From: Actinomycetes bacterium
GTDB lineage: Bacteria; Actinomycetota; Thermoleophilia; Solirubrobacterales; Solirubrobacteraceae
Direction: 5' to 3'
NCBI GenBank assembly: GCA_021792455.1
Contig: JAJYUP010000002.1
Span: forward strand, 19,040-83,039
Length of the DNA: 64,000 nucleotides
This document shows, piece after piece, positions 1 to 9,805 of the stretch (the first letter of the stretch is position 1; each line of letters opens with the position of its first letter). The translations under genes and the position numbers were made by a program. The notes beneath the pieces were generated by a model that worked only from the letters and a program-made list of their open reading frames with translations, ran no database searches and had not been told where the DNA came from.

Positions 1-3
1 CTG

Positions 4-810
4 ATGACCGCAAAAGCGAGAGTCCTTGCTGCCACTGCGCTGTTCGCAGCGATCTCGCTCGTGTCCACGGGCGGTGCGAGTGCAAGCGAAAGTGCGAGCG
101 CGAAGATCATCTATCGGTGCACGCACGGCGAGTCGATAGGCGGCTTCCCAGAGCAGGCGTATGCGAAGGCGCTGAGAGAACTGCCGACTGAAGTGATCGA
201 GTACGGGGAATGCGCGGAACTGATCCGCGACGCAGAGGTCGAAGCGGCGGGCAAGGGCGGCAGATCGGCTGGGAGCCGCAAAGGAGGCAAAGCCGGCGCA
301 GGCGCTCTGGCGGGCGGCGGCAGGAGCTCTGGCGGCGCGGGCGCAGGCGGGGTGAGCTCAGGATCTGCGCTTGGCAGCTCGACCGCTGGCGAGGGCGTGG
401 GCGCAACCGCCGGTGGGAGCACCGCTGCTGCCGGCGGGGAAGGCATCCACAGTGAAGCGGGCGAAGGAGGCGAAGCGATCGGGAACAGACCGCTGCCAAG
501 GACGCCCGCACAGCAGAGCGCTCTCAGCTCCGCAAGCGCGAAGGGCGGTGGACCTGTCCGCCTCGGCAACGAGGCGCTCCGCCCAGGGGTCCTGCAAACC
601 AGCGTCTCCTCAGGCCTCAGCGCGCTCCCAGCTCCACTCCTTGCGGTGATCGCGCTGCTGATCGCCTCGATGCTCGCCTTTGGCGCGCGTGGGCTGACGC
701 TCGTGAGCGCTCGCAGGGCGACACCGAGCGGCGGCAGCGGGCCGCCGCATCGGAGCGCTCGCAGGCGCAGGCTGACGGTGCGGCGCAGGCGCGGCGCAAA
801 CGGCGGCTAG
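4..810 (+). CDS. Hypothetical secreted/membrane-anchored protein: signal peptide, short Cys-containing domain, Gly/Ala/Ser-rich linker, C-terminal TM helix and Arg-rich tail
   Basis: N-terminus MTAKARVLAATALFAAISLVSTGGASA looks like a signal peptide; low-complexity GGRSSGGAGAGG; hydrophobic LLAVIALLIASMLAFGARG then RRRRLTVRRRRG. Confidence 0.6.
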   Translation: MTAKARVLAATALFAAISLVSTGGASASESASAKIIYRCTHGESIGGFPEQAYAKALRELPTEVIEYGECAELIRDAEVEAAGKGGRSAGSRKGGKAGAGALAGGGRSSGGAGAGGVSSGSALGSSTAGEGVGATAGGSTAAAGGEGIHSEAGEGGEAIGNRPLPRTPAQQSALSSASAKGGGPVRLGNEALRPGVLQTSVSSGLSALPAPLLAVIALLIASMLAFGARGLTLVSARRATPSGGSGPPHRSARRRRLTVRRRRGANGG

Positions 811-816
811 AGAGAC

Positions 817-3051
817 GTGGTGTCTGCATACGCCCCAACTGAGGCGCCCCCTTCGGTGCTCAGACGCACAGGCGGCGATGAGGCATCGTCAGGGGGCAAG
901 TGGTCGGCAGGCGGCAGCGCGCTGCACCAACCCAGAGGCACGCGCCTGCTCGCGCTGCTGCCAACGGTCCTCATCGCGGGCGCCCTCTGCCTCATCACCT
1001 TCATCGCAGGGGGCGGCCTCGAGAAGGGGCCGACGACGAGCGTCGAGCTCGCGATCACGATCGGCGCTGGTCTCATCTCAGCGGCGGCGATCCTGATCGC
1101 CCCGGAGGGCCGCCCCCTCAGCGGCGCCTCGGCGGCAGGGCTTCTGTTCGTCTTCGCAGCGTTGAGCGCGATCTCGATCGCCTGGTCGGTGACGCCGAAC
1201 GCCAGCTGGGAGGACGCCTCGCGCCTCTTCGCCTATGCGTCTCTGTTCGCAGCGGCGGTCCTGTCCGCGCGCGCTGCGCCCTCCGGCTGGAAGGCGGTGC
1301 TTGGCGGCGTCGTGCTCGCGGCGAGCGTGATCTGCGCATATGCGCTCGCGACGAAGGTCTTCCCTGGCCAGCTCGACCCGAACGACCCCTACCCGCGGCT
1401 GCGCGCACCCTACGGCTACTGGAACGCGACGGGACTCACCGCCGCGATGGGGATGATCGCTTGCCTCTGGCTCGGCTCGAGGAGGTCTGGCCACGCCGTG
1501 ATCACCGCCCTCGCATACCCCGCGATCGGCCTCATGCTGATCACGCTCATGCTCTCCTACTCTCGCGGCTCAGTCGCAGTCGCGGTGCTTGGCGCGGCAC
1601 TCTGGCTGTCCATCGTGCCCCTCAGGCTGCGCGGCGCGACCCTGCTCATCGCAGGCGCGCTCGGTGCCGCGATCGCGGTCGGGTTCGACTTCGCTGAAAG
1701 CGCGCTCAGCTCAGAAAACGTCGCGCTCGCGCAGCGGATCGCGGCAGGTCACAGGCTTGGCGTGCTGCTGCTCGGCGTGCTGATCGCACTCACGGCCGCT
1801 GGGCTGACGATCGGGTTCCTCACCGCACGCCATCCTCCCCGGGAGAGGACGCGCCGGAGGGCGGGAGCGGCGCTCTTCACGCTGCTCGTGCTCGCTGTGC
1901 TCGCCGGCGCAGGCGCGCTGTCGCTCACCCACCGCGGACTCGCGGGCACGATCACCCACGACGTCAACACGCTCGTCAACCCGAACGCTGTCGTCCCTGG
2001 CAACACGCCAGGGCGCCTCACATCCGCTGGCAGCGTGCGCGCCCGGTACTGGCAGCAGGCCCTCGAGGTCTTCGAAGCACACCCGATCCTCGGGGTTGGC
2101 GCCGAAGGCTATGCGACCGCAAGGCTGCGATACCAGACAGGGAACGCCTACGTCGTGCACGCGCACAGCTACGTGATGCAGACGCTCGCCGACCTCGGCC
2201 TCCTCGGAATCATCGTCACGCTCGCGCTGCTGATCGCATGGATCGCCGCCGCAGGAGCGGCAACGCACCCACTGAACCGCAGATGGCACCGCTGGCGCTG
2301 GCGAAAAGTCGCCCTCGAGTACACGCCAGAGCGGATCGGCCTGCTGACGATGGTCTGCATCGTCGTCACCTTCGGGCTGCACTCGCTCGAGGACTGGACG
2401 TGGTACGTGCCTGGCACCGCCTGCGTCGCGCTGCTGTGCGCAGGTTGGGTTGCAGGACGAGGCCGGCTCCATACGAGCGCGACGGCGGCAGGGCGCGAGG
2501 CGATTGGCGCCCGCAACGCAGGCCCGCTGCACGCCGGCGGGACGGCAGCGCAGCGTGGGCCGCTGCACACCCGCAGCACGCTCACGACGAGGTCGCGCAG
2601 ACGCCTCAGGCTGCTCGCCGCAGCCGCCGCGCTCGCCGCCTCGCTGCTGATCGCATGGTCACAGTGGCAGCCGCAGCGCTCCTCAGAAGCATCGGCGCAG
2701 GCGCTCAGCCTGCTCGCGAGCCACCCTCGGCAGGCGCTCGCGAAGGCGAGGGAAGCGCACAGCATCGACCCGCTCTCCGCAGGCGCGATGTTCACGCTTG
2801 CGGCCGCGCAGCAGGGCAACGGCGAGGCTCGCGCAGCAGAAACGACCCTGCTGAGGGCGGCGCAGCAGCAGCCCGCGAACCCTGCAACCTGGCTTGCGCT
2901 CGGCAGGTACGAGCTGAGCCGAGACCCTCAGGCGGCGCTGAGAGAGCTTCGCGCCGCCCTCTACCTCGACCCACAGTCGATCACGGTCGAGAACGAGTAC
3001 GTGCTCGCACTGCGCGCGACGGGGCAGGGCGCTGCGGCAGAATCGCGCTGA
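817..3051 (+). CDS. O-antigen ligase/polymerase-like multi-TM protein with C-terminal TPR-like region
   Basis: Many TM segments; HPILGVGAEGYATARLRYQ...VVHAHSYVMQTLADLGLLG resembles Wzy_C/O-antigen ligase motif; C-terminal Ala-rich helical repeats (NPATWLALGRYELSRDPQAALRELRAALYLDP). Confidence 0.8.
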   Translation: MVSAYAPTEAPPSVLRRTGGDEASSGGKWSAGGSALHQPRGTRLLALLPTVLIAGALCLITFIAGGGLEKGPTTSVELAITIGAGLISAAAILIAPEGRPLSGASAAGLLFVFAALSAISIAWSVTPNASWEDASRLFAYASLFAAAVLSARAAPSGWKAVLGGVVLAASVICAYALATKVFPGQLDPNDPYPRLRAPYGYWNATGLTAAMGMIACLWLGSRRSGHAVITALAYPAIGLMLITLMLSYSRGSVAVAVLGAALWLSIVPLRLRGATLLIAGALGAAIAVGFDFAESALSSENVALAQRIAAGHRLGVLLLGVLIALTAAGLTIGFLTARHPPRERTRRRAGAALFTLLVLAVLAGAGALSLTHRGLAGTITHDVNTLVNPNAVVPGNTPGRLTSAGSVRARYWQQALEVFEAHPILGVGAEGYATARLRYQTGNAYVVHAHSYVMQTLADLGLLGIIVTLALLIAWIAAAGAATHPLNRRWHRWRWRKVALEYTPERIGLLTMVCIVVTFGLHSLEDWTWYVPGTACVALLCAGWVAGRGRLHTSATAAGREAIGARNAGPLHAGGTAAQRGPLHTRSTLTTRSRRRLRLLAAAAALAASLLIAWSQWQPQRSSEASAQALSLLASHPRQALAKAREAHSIDPLSAGAMFTLAAAQQGNGEARAAETTLLRAAQQQPANPATWLALGRYELSRDPQAALRELRAALYLDPQSITVENEYVLALRATGQGAAAESR

Positions 3052-3140
3052 GGCCGCTGAGCGTGCGAGCCCTCCTGCTCACCGCCCCACCTCGCCCGCC
3101 GCTTCGAGCCGTCGCCCCCCGCCACCTGCCACAGCGGGCC

Positions 3141-3836
3141 TCAGAACCGCTGTCTGCGTGCACTCGCAAGCATGATCGCGCGCGCCCCCCACAGCCCGCA
3201 GGCAGTGGATATCGAGACCTCCGTGAACCGGAACTCTGCGAGCAGTGCCCTCAGAGAGCGCCTGTTGTAGAAGCGCAGGTGGTCTGAGCGGGGGTCGAAC
3301 TCGCGCGCGAAGGCCGAGGGCATCAGCGCGCCGCGAAGCAGCGCAAGCGGCTCGTGGGCGGGCGTGGTGATCAGCAGCTTCCCAGACGGGCGCAGCACGC
3401 GCCGGACCTCTGAGAGCCAGGAGGCGGTATCGGGCACGTGCTCGATCACCTCTGAGGCCCAGACGATGTGAAAGGAGGCGTCCTCGAACGGCAGCGGCGC
3501 GCAGGGGTCGATCTGCACGAGGCGGAGGTGAGGGTGCAACAGCGCCGCCCTCCTCAGCGGCTCCCTGCCAACATCTGCCGCGAGGACCTCCGCACCTGCG
3601 CTCGCCGCTTCTGCGGCAAACCACCCTTCCCCGCAGCCGAGGTCGAGCAGCTCGCAGGACGCGGGCGGCGAGAGACGACCTGACGCGGCAGCGCCGCCCA
3701 GGCGGCAGGCATCGATTGCCGAAAGCAGGAAGTGCAGACGCAGCCGCGCGAGATGAGGCTGCGCGCCCATCGGCACGCTCTCCCAAGCCGTCTCATAGAG
3801 GTCCTCGCAGCACACAGGGGAGCAATGCTTGCGCAC
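3141..3836 (-). CDS. Class I SAM-dependent methyltransferase
   Basis: LLDLGCGEGWFAAEAASAGAEVLAADVG motif I; EVIEHVPDTASWLSEVRRVLRPSGKLLITTP. Confidence 0.85.
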   Translation of the reverse strand: MRKHCSPVCCEDLYETAWESVPMGAQPHLARLRLHFLLSAIDACRLGGAAASGRLSPPASCELLDLGCGEGWFAAEAASAGAEVLAADVGREPLRRAALLHPHLRLVQIDPCAPLPFEDASFHIVWASEVIEHVPDTASWLSEVRRVLRPSGKLLITTPAHEPLALLRGALMPSAFAREFDPRSDHLRFYNRRSLRALLAEFRFTEVSISTACGLWGARAIMLASARRQRF

Positions 3837-4005
3837 AGGCGGCGAGGAGGCGTCGTCGAACTGCTCGGATCGCAGGTGCCGACACGCGCCACCGCGCCAA
3901 AAGCGCCGAGGACGCGAGAAAGCGACGTTGCACAGATCGCAGAGAAAGCCGATACCGACTATCGTCCCCGCCTGTGCATCTCCTGGTCGCCAGATCGGTG
4001 AGGCG

Positions 4006-4998
4006 TTGAGAGTCGCGTTCGACAGCCGGCCCTCGGCGAAGCTTGGCCGGCTCGGCCGCTACACGCGGTGCCTGCTCGACGCGCTGCAGCAAACAGCGCC
4101 AGCCGGCTCAGAGATCATCGAGAGCCACAACCCGCGCGCTGCGGACGTCTACCACTCACCATGGATGCAGGGCGCTCTGCTTCGCAGCCCATGCCCGATG
4201 GTCGTCACGATCCACGACGTCTCGAGCCTCAAGCGCCGCAGCGAATGCCTCAGGCTCTCGACTGTGCCGCGCCTGCGCCACCTCGCGGTGCAGCGGGCAG
4301 ATCGGGTGCTCGTGCCGACGCGCACCGTCGCCGCTGACGCGATCGCCCGCCTCGAGCTTCACCCTGACCTCGTGACGGTGATCCCCCAGGCCCCTGACCC
4401 TGCGCTCGAGCCCGCCTCTCAGCTCGAGATCGAAGCTGTCCGCAGGCGCTACCAGCTGCCTCAGTGCTACCTGCTCTCGATCGGCTGCATGCACCGCCCT
4501 GGAGCGAGACGGGAGATTGCGAAGCTCGCCTCCCTGCGCAGAAGCATGCCGCTCGTGCTCGTCGGCAAGCCAAGCCCCTGGGCGAGAGAGCTCAAAGGCG
4601 TGAGGCTCACAGGACAGATCGACTCTGACAGGGAGCTTGCGGCGATCTACAGCGGAGCGCATGCGCTGCTTCTGCCATTCGAGGTCGAGGGCTATGGCAT
4701 CGCCGCCGTCGAGTCCCTTGCATGTGGCACGCCTGTTGCAGCGTTCGACAAGCCGGCGATGAGGGAGCTGCTGAGAGGCAGTGCGACGCTCGTGCCGCCA
4801 GGCGACTTCGAGAGCCTCATCTCAGCCGCCGAACAGGCGAGCCGCCCTGCGCCGGCGCCGCCGAGCTGGAGCTGGCAGGACGCGGCGGCGGCGACGTGGA
4901 CGGCGTATGAGCAGGCGATCAGCAGCGGCCTCGAAGCCTGCGTGCGCCCGCGGATCGCAGGCCGCCGAAGGCAGATGCAGCTGCGCGCAGATCAGTAG
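4006..4998 (+). CDS. Glycosyltransferase family 4 (GT-B)
   Basis: GRLGRYTRCLLDAL...; EGYGIAAVESLACGTPVAAFDKPAMRELL C-terminal GT4 signature; start taken as in-frame TTG 4006 rather than the upstream ORF extension. Confidence 0.8.
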   Translation: MRVAFDSRPSAKLGRLGRYTRCLLDALQQTAPAGSEIIESHNPRAADVYHSPWMQGALLRSPCPMVVTIHDVSSLKRRSECLRLSTVPRLRHLAVQRADRVLVPTRTVAADAIARLELHPDLVTVIPQAPDPALEPASQLEIEAVRRRYQLPQCYLLSIGCMHRPGARREIAKLASLRRSMPLVLVGKPSPWARELKGVRLTGQIDSDRELAAIYSGAHALLLPFEVEGYGIAAVESLACGTPVAAFDKPAMRELLRGSATLVPPGDFESLISAAEQASRPAPAPPSWSWQDAAAATWTAYEQAISSGLEACVRPRIAGRRRQMQLRADQ

Positions 4999-5053
4999 AC
5001 GATCAGACCGGCTCCCGTCTCGCGCGGAGGCCGATCTGCCCCATCAGGGGCCG

Positions 5054-6496
5054 TCAGTAGGCGCCGCGCCGCAGCAGCACGGCAGGCACCGTCTTCACGA
5101 GGATCGCGAGGTCGAGCGCGAGGGACCACCGCTCGAGGTAGATGAAGTCGAGCCGGACGAGATCGTCGAAGTCGAGCTCAGAGCGGCCTGAGACCTGCCA
5201 GAGCCCCGTCATCCCCGGCAGCACGAGGTACCGCTTTCGGTGCCAGTCCTCGAGCAGCTCGAAATCGCGCACTGGCAGAGGTCTTGGGCCGACGAGCGAC
5301 ATCTCGCCCCTCAGCACGTTCACGAGCTGGGGCAGCTCATCCAGGGAGAAACGGCGCAGGAAGCGCCCAACGCGCGTCAGGCGCGGATCGTCGCGGATCT
5401 TGAACAGCGCGCCTGACGCCTCGTTCAGCGGCTCGACGTCGGCGAGTCGCTCCTCAGCATCGGTGTACATCGTCCGGAACTTCAGGCATTGGAAGGGCTG
5501 CTGGCCGATCCCTGGCCTCGTCGAGCGGAACAGCACAGGTCCTTTCGAGGAGAGCCGCACTGCAAGCACGATCAGCATCAGCAGGGGGCTGAACAGCACG
5601 AGCAGAAGGCTCGCTCCGACGACGTCGAAGCCGCGCTTGATCGCGAAGTCGATCCCCTCGAAGACGGGTGGCCCAAGCTCGAACAGAGGCACAGACTCGC
5701 CTGGCACGAACTCTGCACGCTGGATGAGGATCTCCATCGTCGACGGCGCGATCCTCACCCTCACCCCCCGCTGATGGCACCTGTCGACGAGATCGACGGC
5801 GCCAGCCTCAGGGAAGGAGGGATCGGCGATGATCACCTCATCCACGTGCCGAGCGCTGAGCACGCCGTCGAGATCCTCGACTCTGCCAAGGCACGTGAGG
5901 CCGCTGCCGGGCAGCTCCGTAGGCGCGAGGAACCCGACGATCTCGATTGCAGACGGCGACCTCGAGGCATCCCTCAGGGCGGCGGCAACGTCGACTATGT
6001 GCTCGTCGGTGCCGACGAGCACGGCCCGCCGCCTGTACCCTGCAGCAGCGAGCAGGACGCCTGTCAGCCGCTCATAGAGGTGCCTCGCAGAGGCGACGTA
6101 GAGGACGGCGAACGCGAAGGAGCCGTAGAAGAGGTAGTAGCTCGAGAAGTGTTCTCCGTTCACGATCGCAAGCAGCGCGAGCAGCAGCGTGACCTGGAAC
6201 AGGGAGGCGACGATCCGTGTGAAGCCAGGGCGCTGACCCCTGCCTGAGTACAGCCCTGAGCGCGCGAACAGCAGCGCGGTGATGAGGTACGCGATCGCGA
6301 CGAGCCCCCTCGTCTCTTTCAGGACAGCGCCCAGCTGAAGCGCGCCAAGCACCGCCGCCTTCAAAAGCAGCGCGGTGAAGATCGCAAGCGATACGCCAAG
6401 GAAGTCGATCGCAAGCAGCGATAGGACACGGCCAACGCGTCTTGCGGTGTCCATCCGCAAGAGGAACGAGAACGCCGGCGGGCGCTTCTGGCGCAT
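5054..6496 (-). CDS. Polyprenyl-phosphate sugar-1-phosphate transferase (exopolysaccharide biosynthesis polyprenyl glycosylphosphotransferase)
   Basis: N-terminal TMs; KRGFDVVGASLLLVLFSPLLMLIVLAVRLSSKGPVLFRSTRPGIGQQPFQCLKFRTM...RRFSLDELPQLVNVLRGEMSLVGPRPLP; start uncertain (ORF open to 6802). Confidence 0.9.
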   Translation of the reverse strand: MRQKRPPAFSFLLRMDTARRVGRVLSLLAIDFLGVSLAIFTALLLKAAVLGALQLGAVLKETRGLVAIAYLITALLFARSGLYSGRGQRPGFTRIVASLFQVTLLLALLAIVNGEHFSSYYLFYGSFAFAVLYVASARHLYERLTGVLLAAAGYRRRAVLVGTDEHIVDVAAALRDASRSPSAIEIVGFLAPTELPGSGLTCLGRVEDLDGVLSARHVDEVIIADPSFPEAGAVDLVDRCHQRGVRVRIAPSTMEILIQRAEFVPGESVPLFELGPPVFEGIDFAIKRGFDVVGASLLLVLFSPLLMLIVLAVRLSSKGPVLFRSTRPGIGQQPFQCLKFRTMYTDAEERLADVEPLNEASGALFKIRDDPRLTRVGRFLRRFSLDELPQLVNVLRGEMSLVGPRPLPVRDFELLEDWHRKRYLVLPGMTGLWQVSGRSELDFDDLVRLDFIYLERWSLALDLAILVKTVPAVLLRRGAY

Positions 6497-6639
6497 GTCC
6501 CTCTCCGCGCCGTCGGCGTGAACGCGCCGCAGGCTTCGCGCCCTGCGCGACTCAGGGAGGACATGTGCGCCGTTGCGGGCGGCCTCTGCGCCGCGCTCAC
6601 CGGCGTCCGCAACGCCCGCGCTGAGCTCTGCGCCGTCAG

Positions 6640-6745
6640 CGGCCCTTCGCTCGCGAGACTCGATGTCACCTCGCCCGCCCTCGACGACGGCGCCCACCTC
6701 GCCCTTCGCGGCGGCGCCCACCTCGCGCTCGCAGACGGCTGAATC
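6640..6745. repeat. Short GC-rich imperfect tandem repeat (about 24 bp, GGCGCCCACCTCGCsCTTCGC) upstream of the sugar transferase
   Basis: gacggcgcccacctcgcccttcgc / ggcggcgcccacctcgcgctcgca read directly. Confidence 0.45.
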
Positions 6746-6954
6746 AGAGTCGAGGTCGCTCAATGCGGCGGACCCGAGAGGACGTCCCATCTCAATGCTC
6801 ACAACGCGCTAGCGTCGCAGATGTCGCGGTCGGGCGCATCTGTTGTCGATGTCGAGTCGAGCTCAGGCGCGCCTCGGCGTCACCTTCCAGCGCCTGATCT
6901 CACGCCGTCCGCGAAAGGGGCGCCTTCGCTCCGCCACCGCCTCTCAGCGTCTTC

Positions 6955-7896
6955 TCAGCCGACGAGCGTCTCGACGCCAGAGGCCTCTATCGTGCGCGCC
7001 AAGCCATCCCTCAAGGACACCTTTGGAGTCCACTGAAGCAGCTGCTCTGCGAGCGAGATGTCTGGGCGCCGCTGCTTTGGGTCGTCTACTGGGAGCGCCT
7101 CGAAGACGATCTCAGAGCTCGAGCCCGTCACCTCGAGCACCGTCTCGGCGAGCTGCAGCAGCGTGAACTCGTCGGGGTTGCCGATGTTCACGGGGTCGTG
7201 GTATCCAGACTCCGCGAGCGCGATCATCCCCCTTATCAAGTCGGTCACGTAGCAGAACGAGCGCGTCTGGCTGCCGTCTCCAAAGACGGTGATCGGGCGG
7301 TTGCCGAGCGCCTGCCTCAGAAAGGTTGGGATCGCCCGCCCATCGTGGGGCCTCATCCTCGAGCCATAAGTGTTGAAGATGCGCACGATCGAGGTGTCAA
7401 CTCCCTGCTGCCGGTGGTAGGCCATCGTCAGCGCCTCTGCGTAGCGCTTCGCCTCGTCGTAGACGCCCCTTGGCCCAATTGGGTTGACGTGGCCCCAATA
7501 CCCCTCCGGCTGGGGATGGACCTCAGGGTCACCGTAGACCTCGCTCGTCGAGGCGAGCAGGAAGCGGGCGCGCTTGCTCTTCGCAAGCCCAAGGGTGTGA
7601 TGGGTGCCGTAGGAGCCGACCTTCAGGGTGTGCAGCGGCAGCCGGAGGTAGTCGATCGGCGAGGCGGGAGAGGCGAGGTGATAGACGAAGTCGATCGGCT
7701 CCTCGATGCGGTAGGGCTCGATTATGTCGACGTTCAGGTGCGCGAAGGCAGCTTCGTCGCGGATGTGCTCTATGTTGACGAGAGAGCCTGTCTCGAGGTT
7801 GTCGACGCAGATCACCCTGTGGCCGCGGGACAGCAGCTCGTCGCACAGATGGGAGCCGAGGAAGCCGGCGCCGCCGGTCACGAGGCAGGTGGACAC
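6955..7896 (-). CDS. NAD-dependent epimerase/dehydratase, UDP-glucuronate decarboxylase-like
   Basis: [19 protein letters not shown] Rossmann motif; [56 protein letters not shown] start inferred at 7896. Confidence 0.85.
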   Translation of the reverse strand: MSTCLVTGGAGFLGSHLCDELLSRGHRVICVDNLETGSLVNIEHIRDEAAFAHLNVDIIEPYRIEEPIDFVYHLASPASPIDYLRLPLHTLKVGSYGTHHTLGLAKSKRARFLLASTSEVYGDPEVHPQPEGYWGHVNPIGPRGVYDEAKRYAEALTMAYHRQQGVDTSIVRIFNTYGSRMRPHDGRAIPTFLRQALGNRPITVFGDGSQTRSFCYVTDLIRGMIALAESGYHDPVNIGNPDEFTLLQLAETVLEVTGSSSEIVFEALPVDDPKQRRPDISLAEQLLQWTPKVSLRDGLARTIEASGVETLVG

Positions 7897-7920
7897 GCCG
7901 TGAGGATAACCTCTTTGACG

Positions 7921-9579
7921 ATGAGCGCACAGGAGCAGGCATCGCCAGCGCACGATCCGATCGCGGTCAGCGCGAGCGACGAGCAGCGGACGATCGCGCC
8001 GATCGTCGGGCCTCACGACCCGCGGAGGTTCACGGACTCTGGGATCGAGATCAAGTCGCTCTACACGGAGCAGGACCTGCCAGAGCAGCTGCATCTCGGC
8101 GAGCCTGGCAGCTTCCCGTTCACGAGGGGCGTCCACAGGGAGATGTACAGGAGGCAGCTGTGGACGATGCGCCAGTACGCTGGCTACGCCTCCGCGAAGG
8201 AGAGCAACGAACGGTACAGGTACCTGCTCAGCAAGGGCTCGACGGGCCTCTCGATGGCCTTCGACCTGCCAACCCAGCTCGGCCTCGACTCTGACAACCC
8301 CCGCTGCCTTGGGGAGGTCGGCAGGACGGGAGTCGCGATCGACACGATCGAGGACATGAGGACCGCCTTCGCGGAGATACCTCTCGAGAAGGTCTCGACC
8401 TCGATGACGATCAACGCGCCTGCCGCCTGCCTGCTCGCGCTCTATCAGATCGTCGGCGAAGAGCAGGGGCTCAAAAGCGATCAGCTCAGGGGCACGACCC
8501 AGAACGACGTGTTGAAGGAGTACATCGCGCGGGGCAACTACATCTACCCACCGCAGCCGACGATGCGCCTCACGACTGACATCTTCGAGTACTGCCAGGA
8601 GCACATCCCGAAGTGGAACACGATCTCGATATCTGGCTACCACTTCCGCGAGAAGGGCTGCTCCGCCGTCCAGGAGGTCGCCTTCACTCTCAGCTCAGGA
8701 ATCGCCTACGTCACAGCAGCGATGGAGAGGGGCCTCGACGTCGACGACTTCGCGCCAAGGCTTGCGTTCTTCTTCAACGGCCACAACAACGTCTTCCAAG
8801 AGGTCGCGAAGTTCAGGGCGGCGAGGAGGATGTGGGCGCAGATCATGAGGGAGCGGTTTCACGCCAAGAGCGAGAAGTCGATGATGCTCCGCTTCCACAC
8901 GCAGACGGGCGGAGTCACCCTCACCGCCCAGCAGCCGGAGAACAACATCGTCAGGGTCGCCCTCCAGGGCTTCGCAGCCGTCTGCGGCGGAACCCAGTCC
9001 CTCCACACGAACGGCTTCGACGAGGCGCTCGCTCTGCCGACGGAGCGCTCAGCGAAGATCGCACTCAGAACGCAGCAGATCCTCGCGCATGAGTCTGGCG
9101 CGGCAGACACCGTCGACCCCTTCGCAGGCTCATACTTCGTAGAGGCGCTCACAGACGAGATCGAAGAGAGGGCGAACGAGCTGATCGCGAAGGTCGACTC
9201 CCTTGGAGGCTCTGTGAACGCGATTGCGTTCATCACCGCTGAGATCGACGAGTCCGCTTGGGGCTACCAGGAGCGCTATCGCCTCAAGCAGGACATAGTC
9301 GTCGGGGTCAACGCCTTCGAGGAGGAGGACGTCGAGGTGCCTGACCTGCTCCGCGTCGACCCCGCCTCTGAGCGGGAGCAGGTCGAGCGGCTGAAGGCGT
9401 TCAAGGCCCGTCGCGACAACGCCCTCGCGCAGCAGCGCCTGCAGGAGCTGAAGAGCGCCGCCGCAGGCAGCGAGAACCTCGTCCCCTTCATAAAGCAGGC
9501 GTTGAAGGACGACTGCTCGATTGGCGAGGTCTGCGGCGCGATGAAGGACGTCTTCGGCGCCTACAGCCCAACCTTCTGA
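7921..9579 (+). CDS. Methylmalonyl-CoA mutase-family large subunit (TIM-barrel part only, no B12-binding domain)
   Basis: [69 protein letters not shown]; ends [14 protein letters not shown] with no cobalamin DxHxxG domain. Confidence 0.92.
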   Translation: MSAQEQASPAHDPIAVSASDEQRTIAPIVGPHDPRRFTDSGIEIKSLYTEQDLPEQLHLGEPGSFPFTRGVHREMYRRQLWTMRQYAGYASAKESNERYRYLLSKGSTGLSMAFDLPTQLGLDSDNPRCLGEVGRTGVAIDTIEDMRTAFAEIPLEKVSTSMTINAPAACLLALYQIVGEEQGLKSDQLRGTTQNDVLKEYIARGNYIYPPQPTMRLTTDIFEYCQEHIPKWNTISISGYHFREKGCSAVQEVAFTLSSGIAYVTAAMERGLDVDDFAPRLAFFFNGHNNVFQEVAKFRAARRMWAQIMRERFHAKSEKSMMLRFHTQTGGVTLTAQQPENNIVRVALQGFAAVCGGTQSLHTNGFDEALALPTERSAKIALRTQQILAHESGAADTVDPFAGSYFVEALTDEIEERANELIAKVDSLGGSVNAIAFITAEIDESAWGYQERYRLKQDIVVGVNAFEEEDVEVPDLLRVDPASEREQVERLKAFKARRDNALAQQRLQELKSAAAGSENLVPFIKQALKDDCSIGEVCGAMKDVFGAYSPTF

Positions 9580-9634
9580 ACCTCCGTCGAGGCCTGACAC
9601 CCGCATCTGAGGAACCCGCGAGGGGGCTTCGGAG

Positions 9635-9782
9635 GCGACGCTGCATGCAGCGTCGCGGGCAGGCCCGCATGCGGGCCTGCCGACGGAGAGGCGCATGCGC
9701 CTCTCCGCAGCCGGCGCATGCGCCGGCTGTTGCGCAGAGCCGCATGCGGCTCTGCGAAGGAGCCCGCACATGTGCGGGCTCC
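9635..9782. repeat. Array of six near-contiguous perfect palindromes (22-24 bp), each centred on CATG
   Basis: Checked base by base: 9635-9656, 9658-9681, 9684-9707, 9708-9729, 9733-9756, 9759-9782; five have a GCATGC centre, the last ACATGT. Confidence 0.97.
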
Positions 9783-9805
9783 AAGGGAGCAAATAGGATG
9801 GCGCG

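Noticed and set aside
7198-7920. N-terminal 241-aa extension of the mutase ORF
   Set aside because: It lies antisense to the clearly supported epimerase/decarboxylase gene; the mutase family start fits ATG 7921.
7897-8643. N-terminal extension of the epimerase ORF on the minus strand
   Set aside because: Antisense to the mutase; the Rossmann start [16 protein letters not shown] fits a GTG at 7896.
9635-9782. Palindrome array as CRISPR, REP/BIME or ordinary rho-independent terminator
   Set aside because: Units are not identical and have no spacers (not CRISPR), share only the central rCATGy (not REP), and no U-tract follows the stems.
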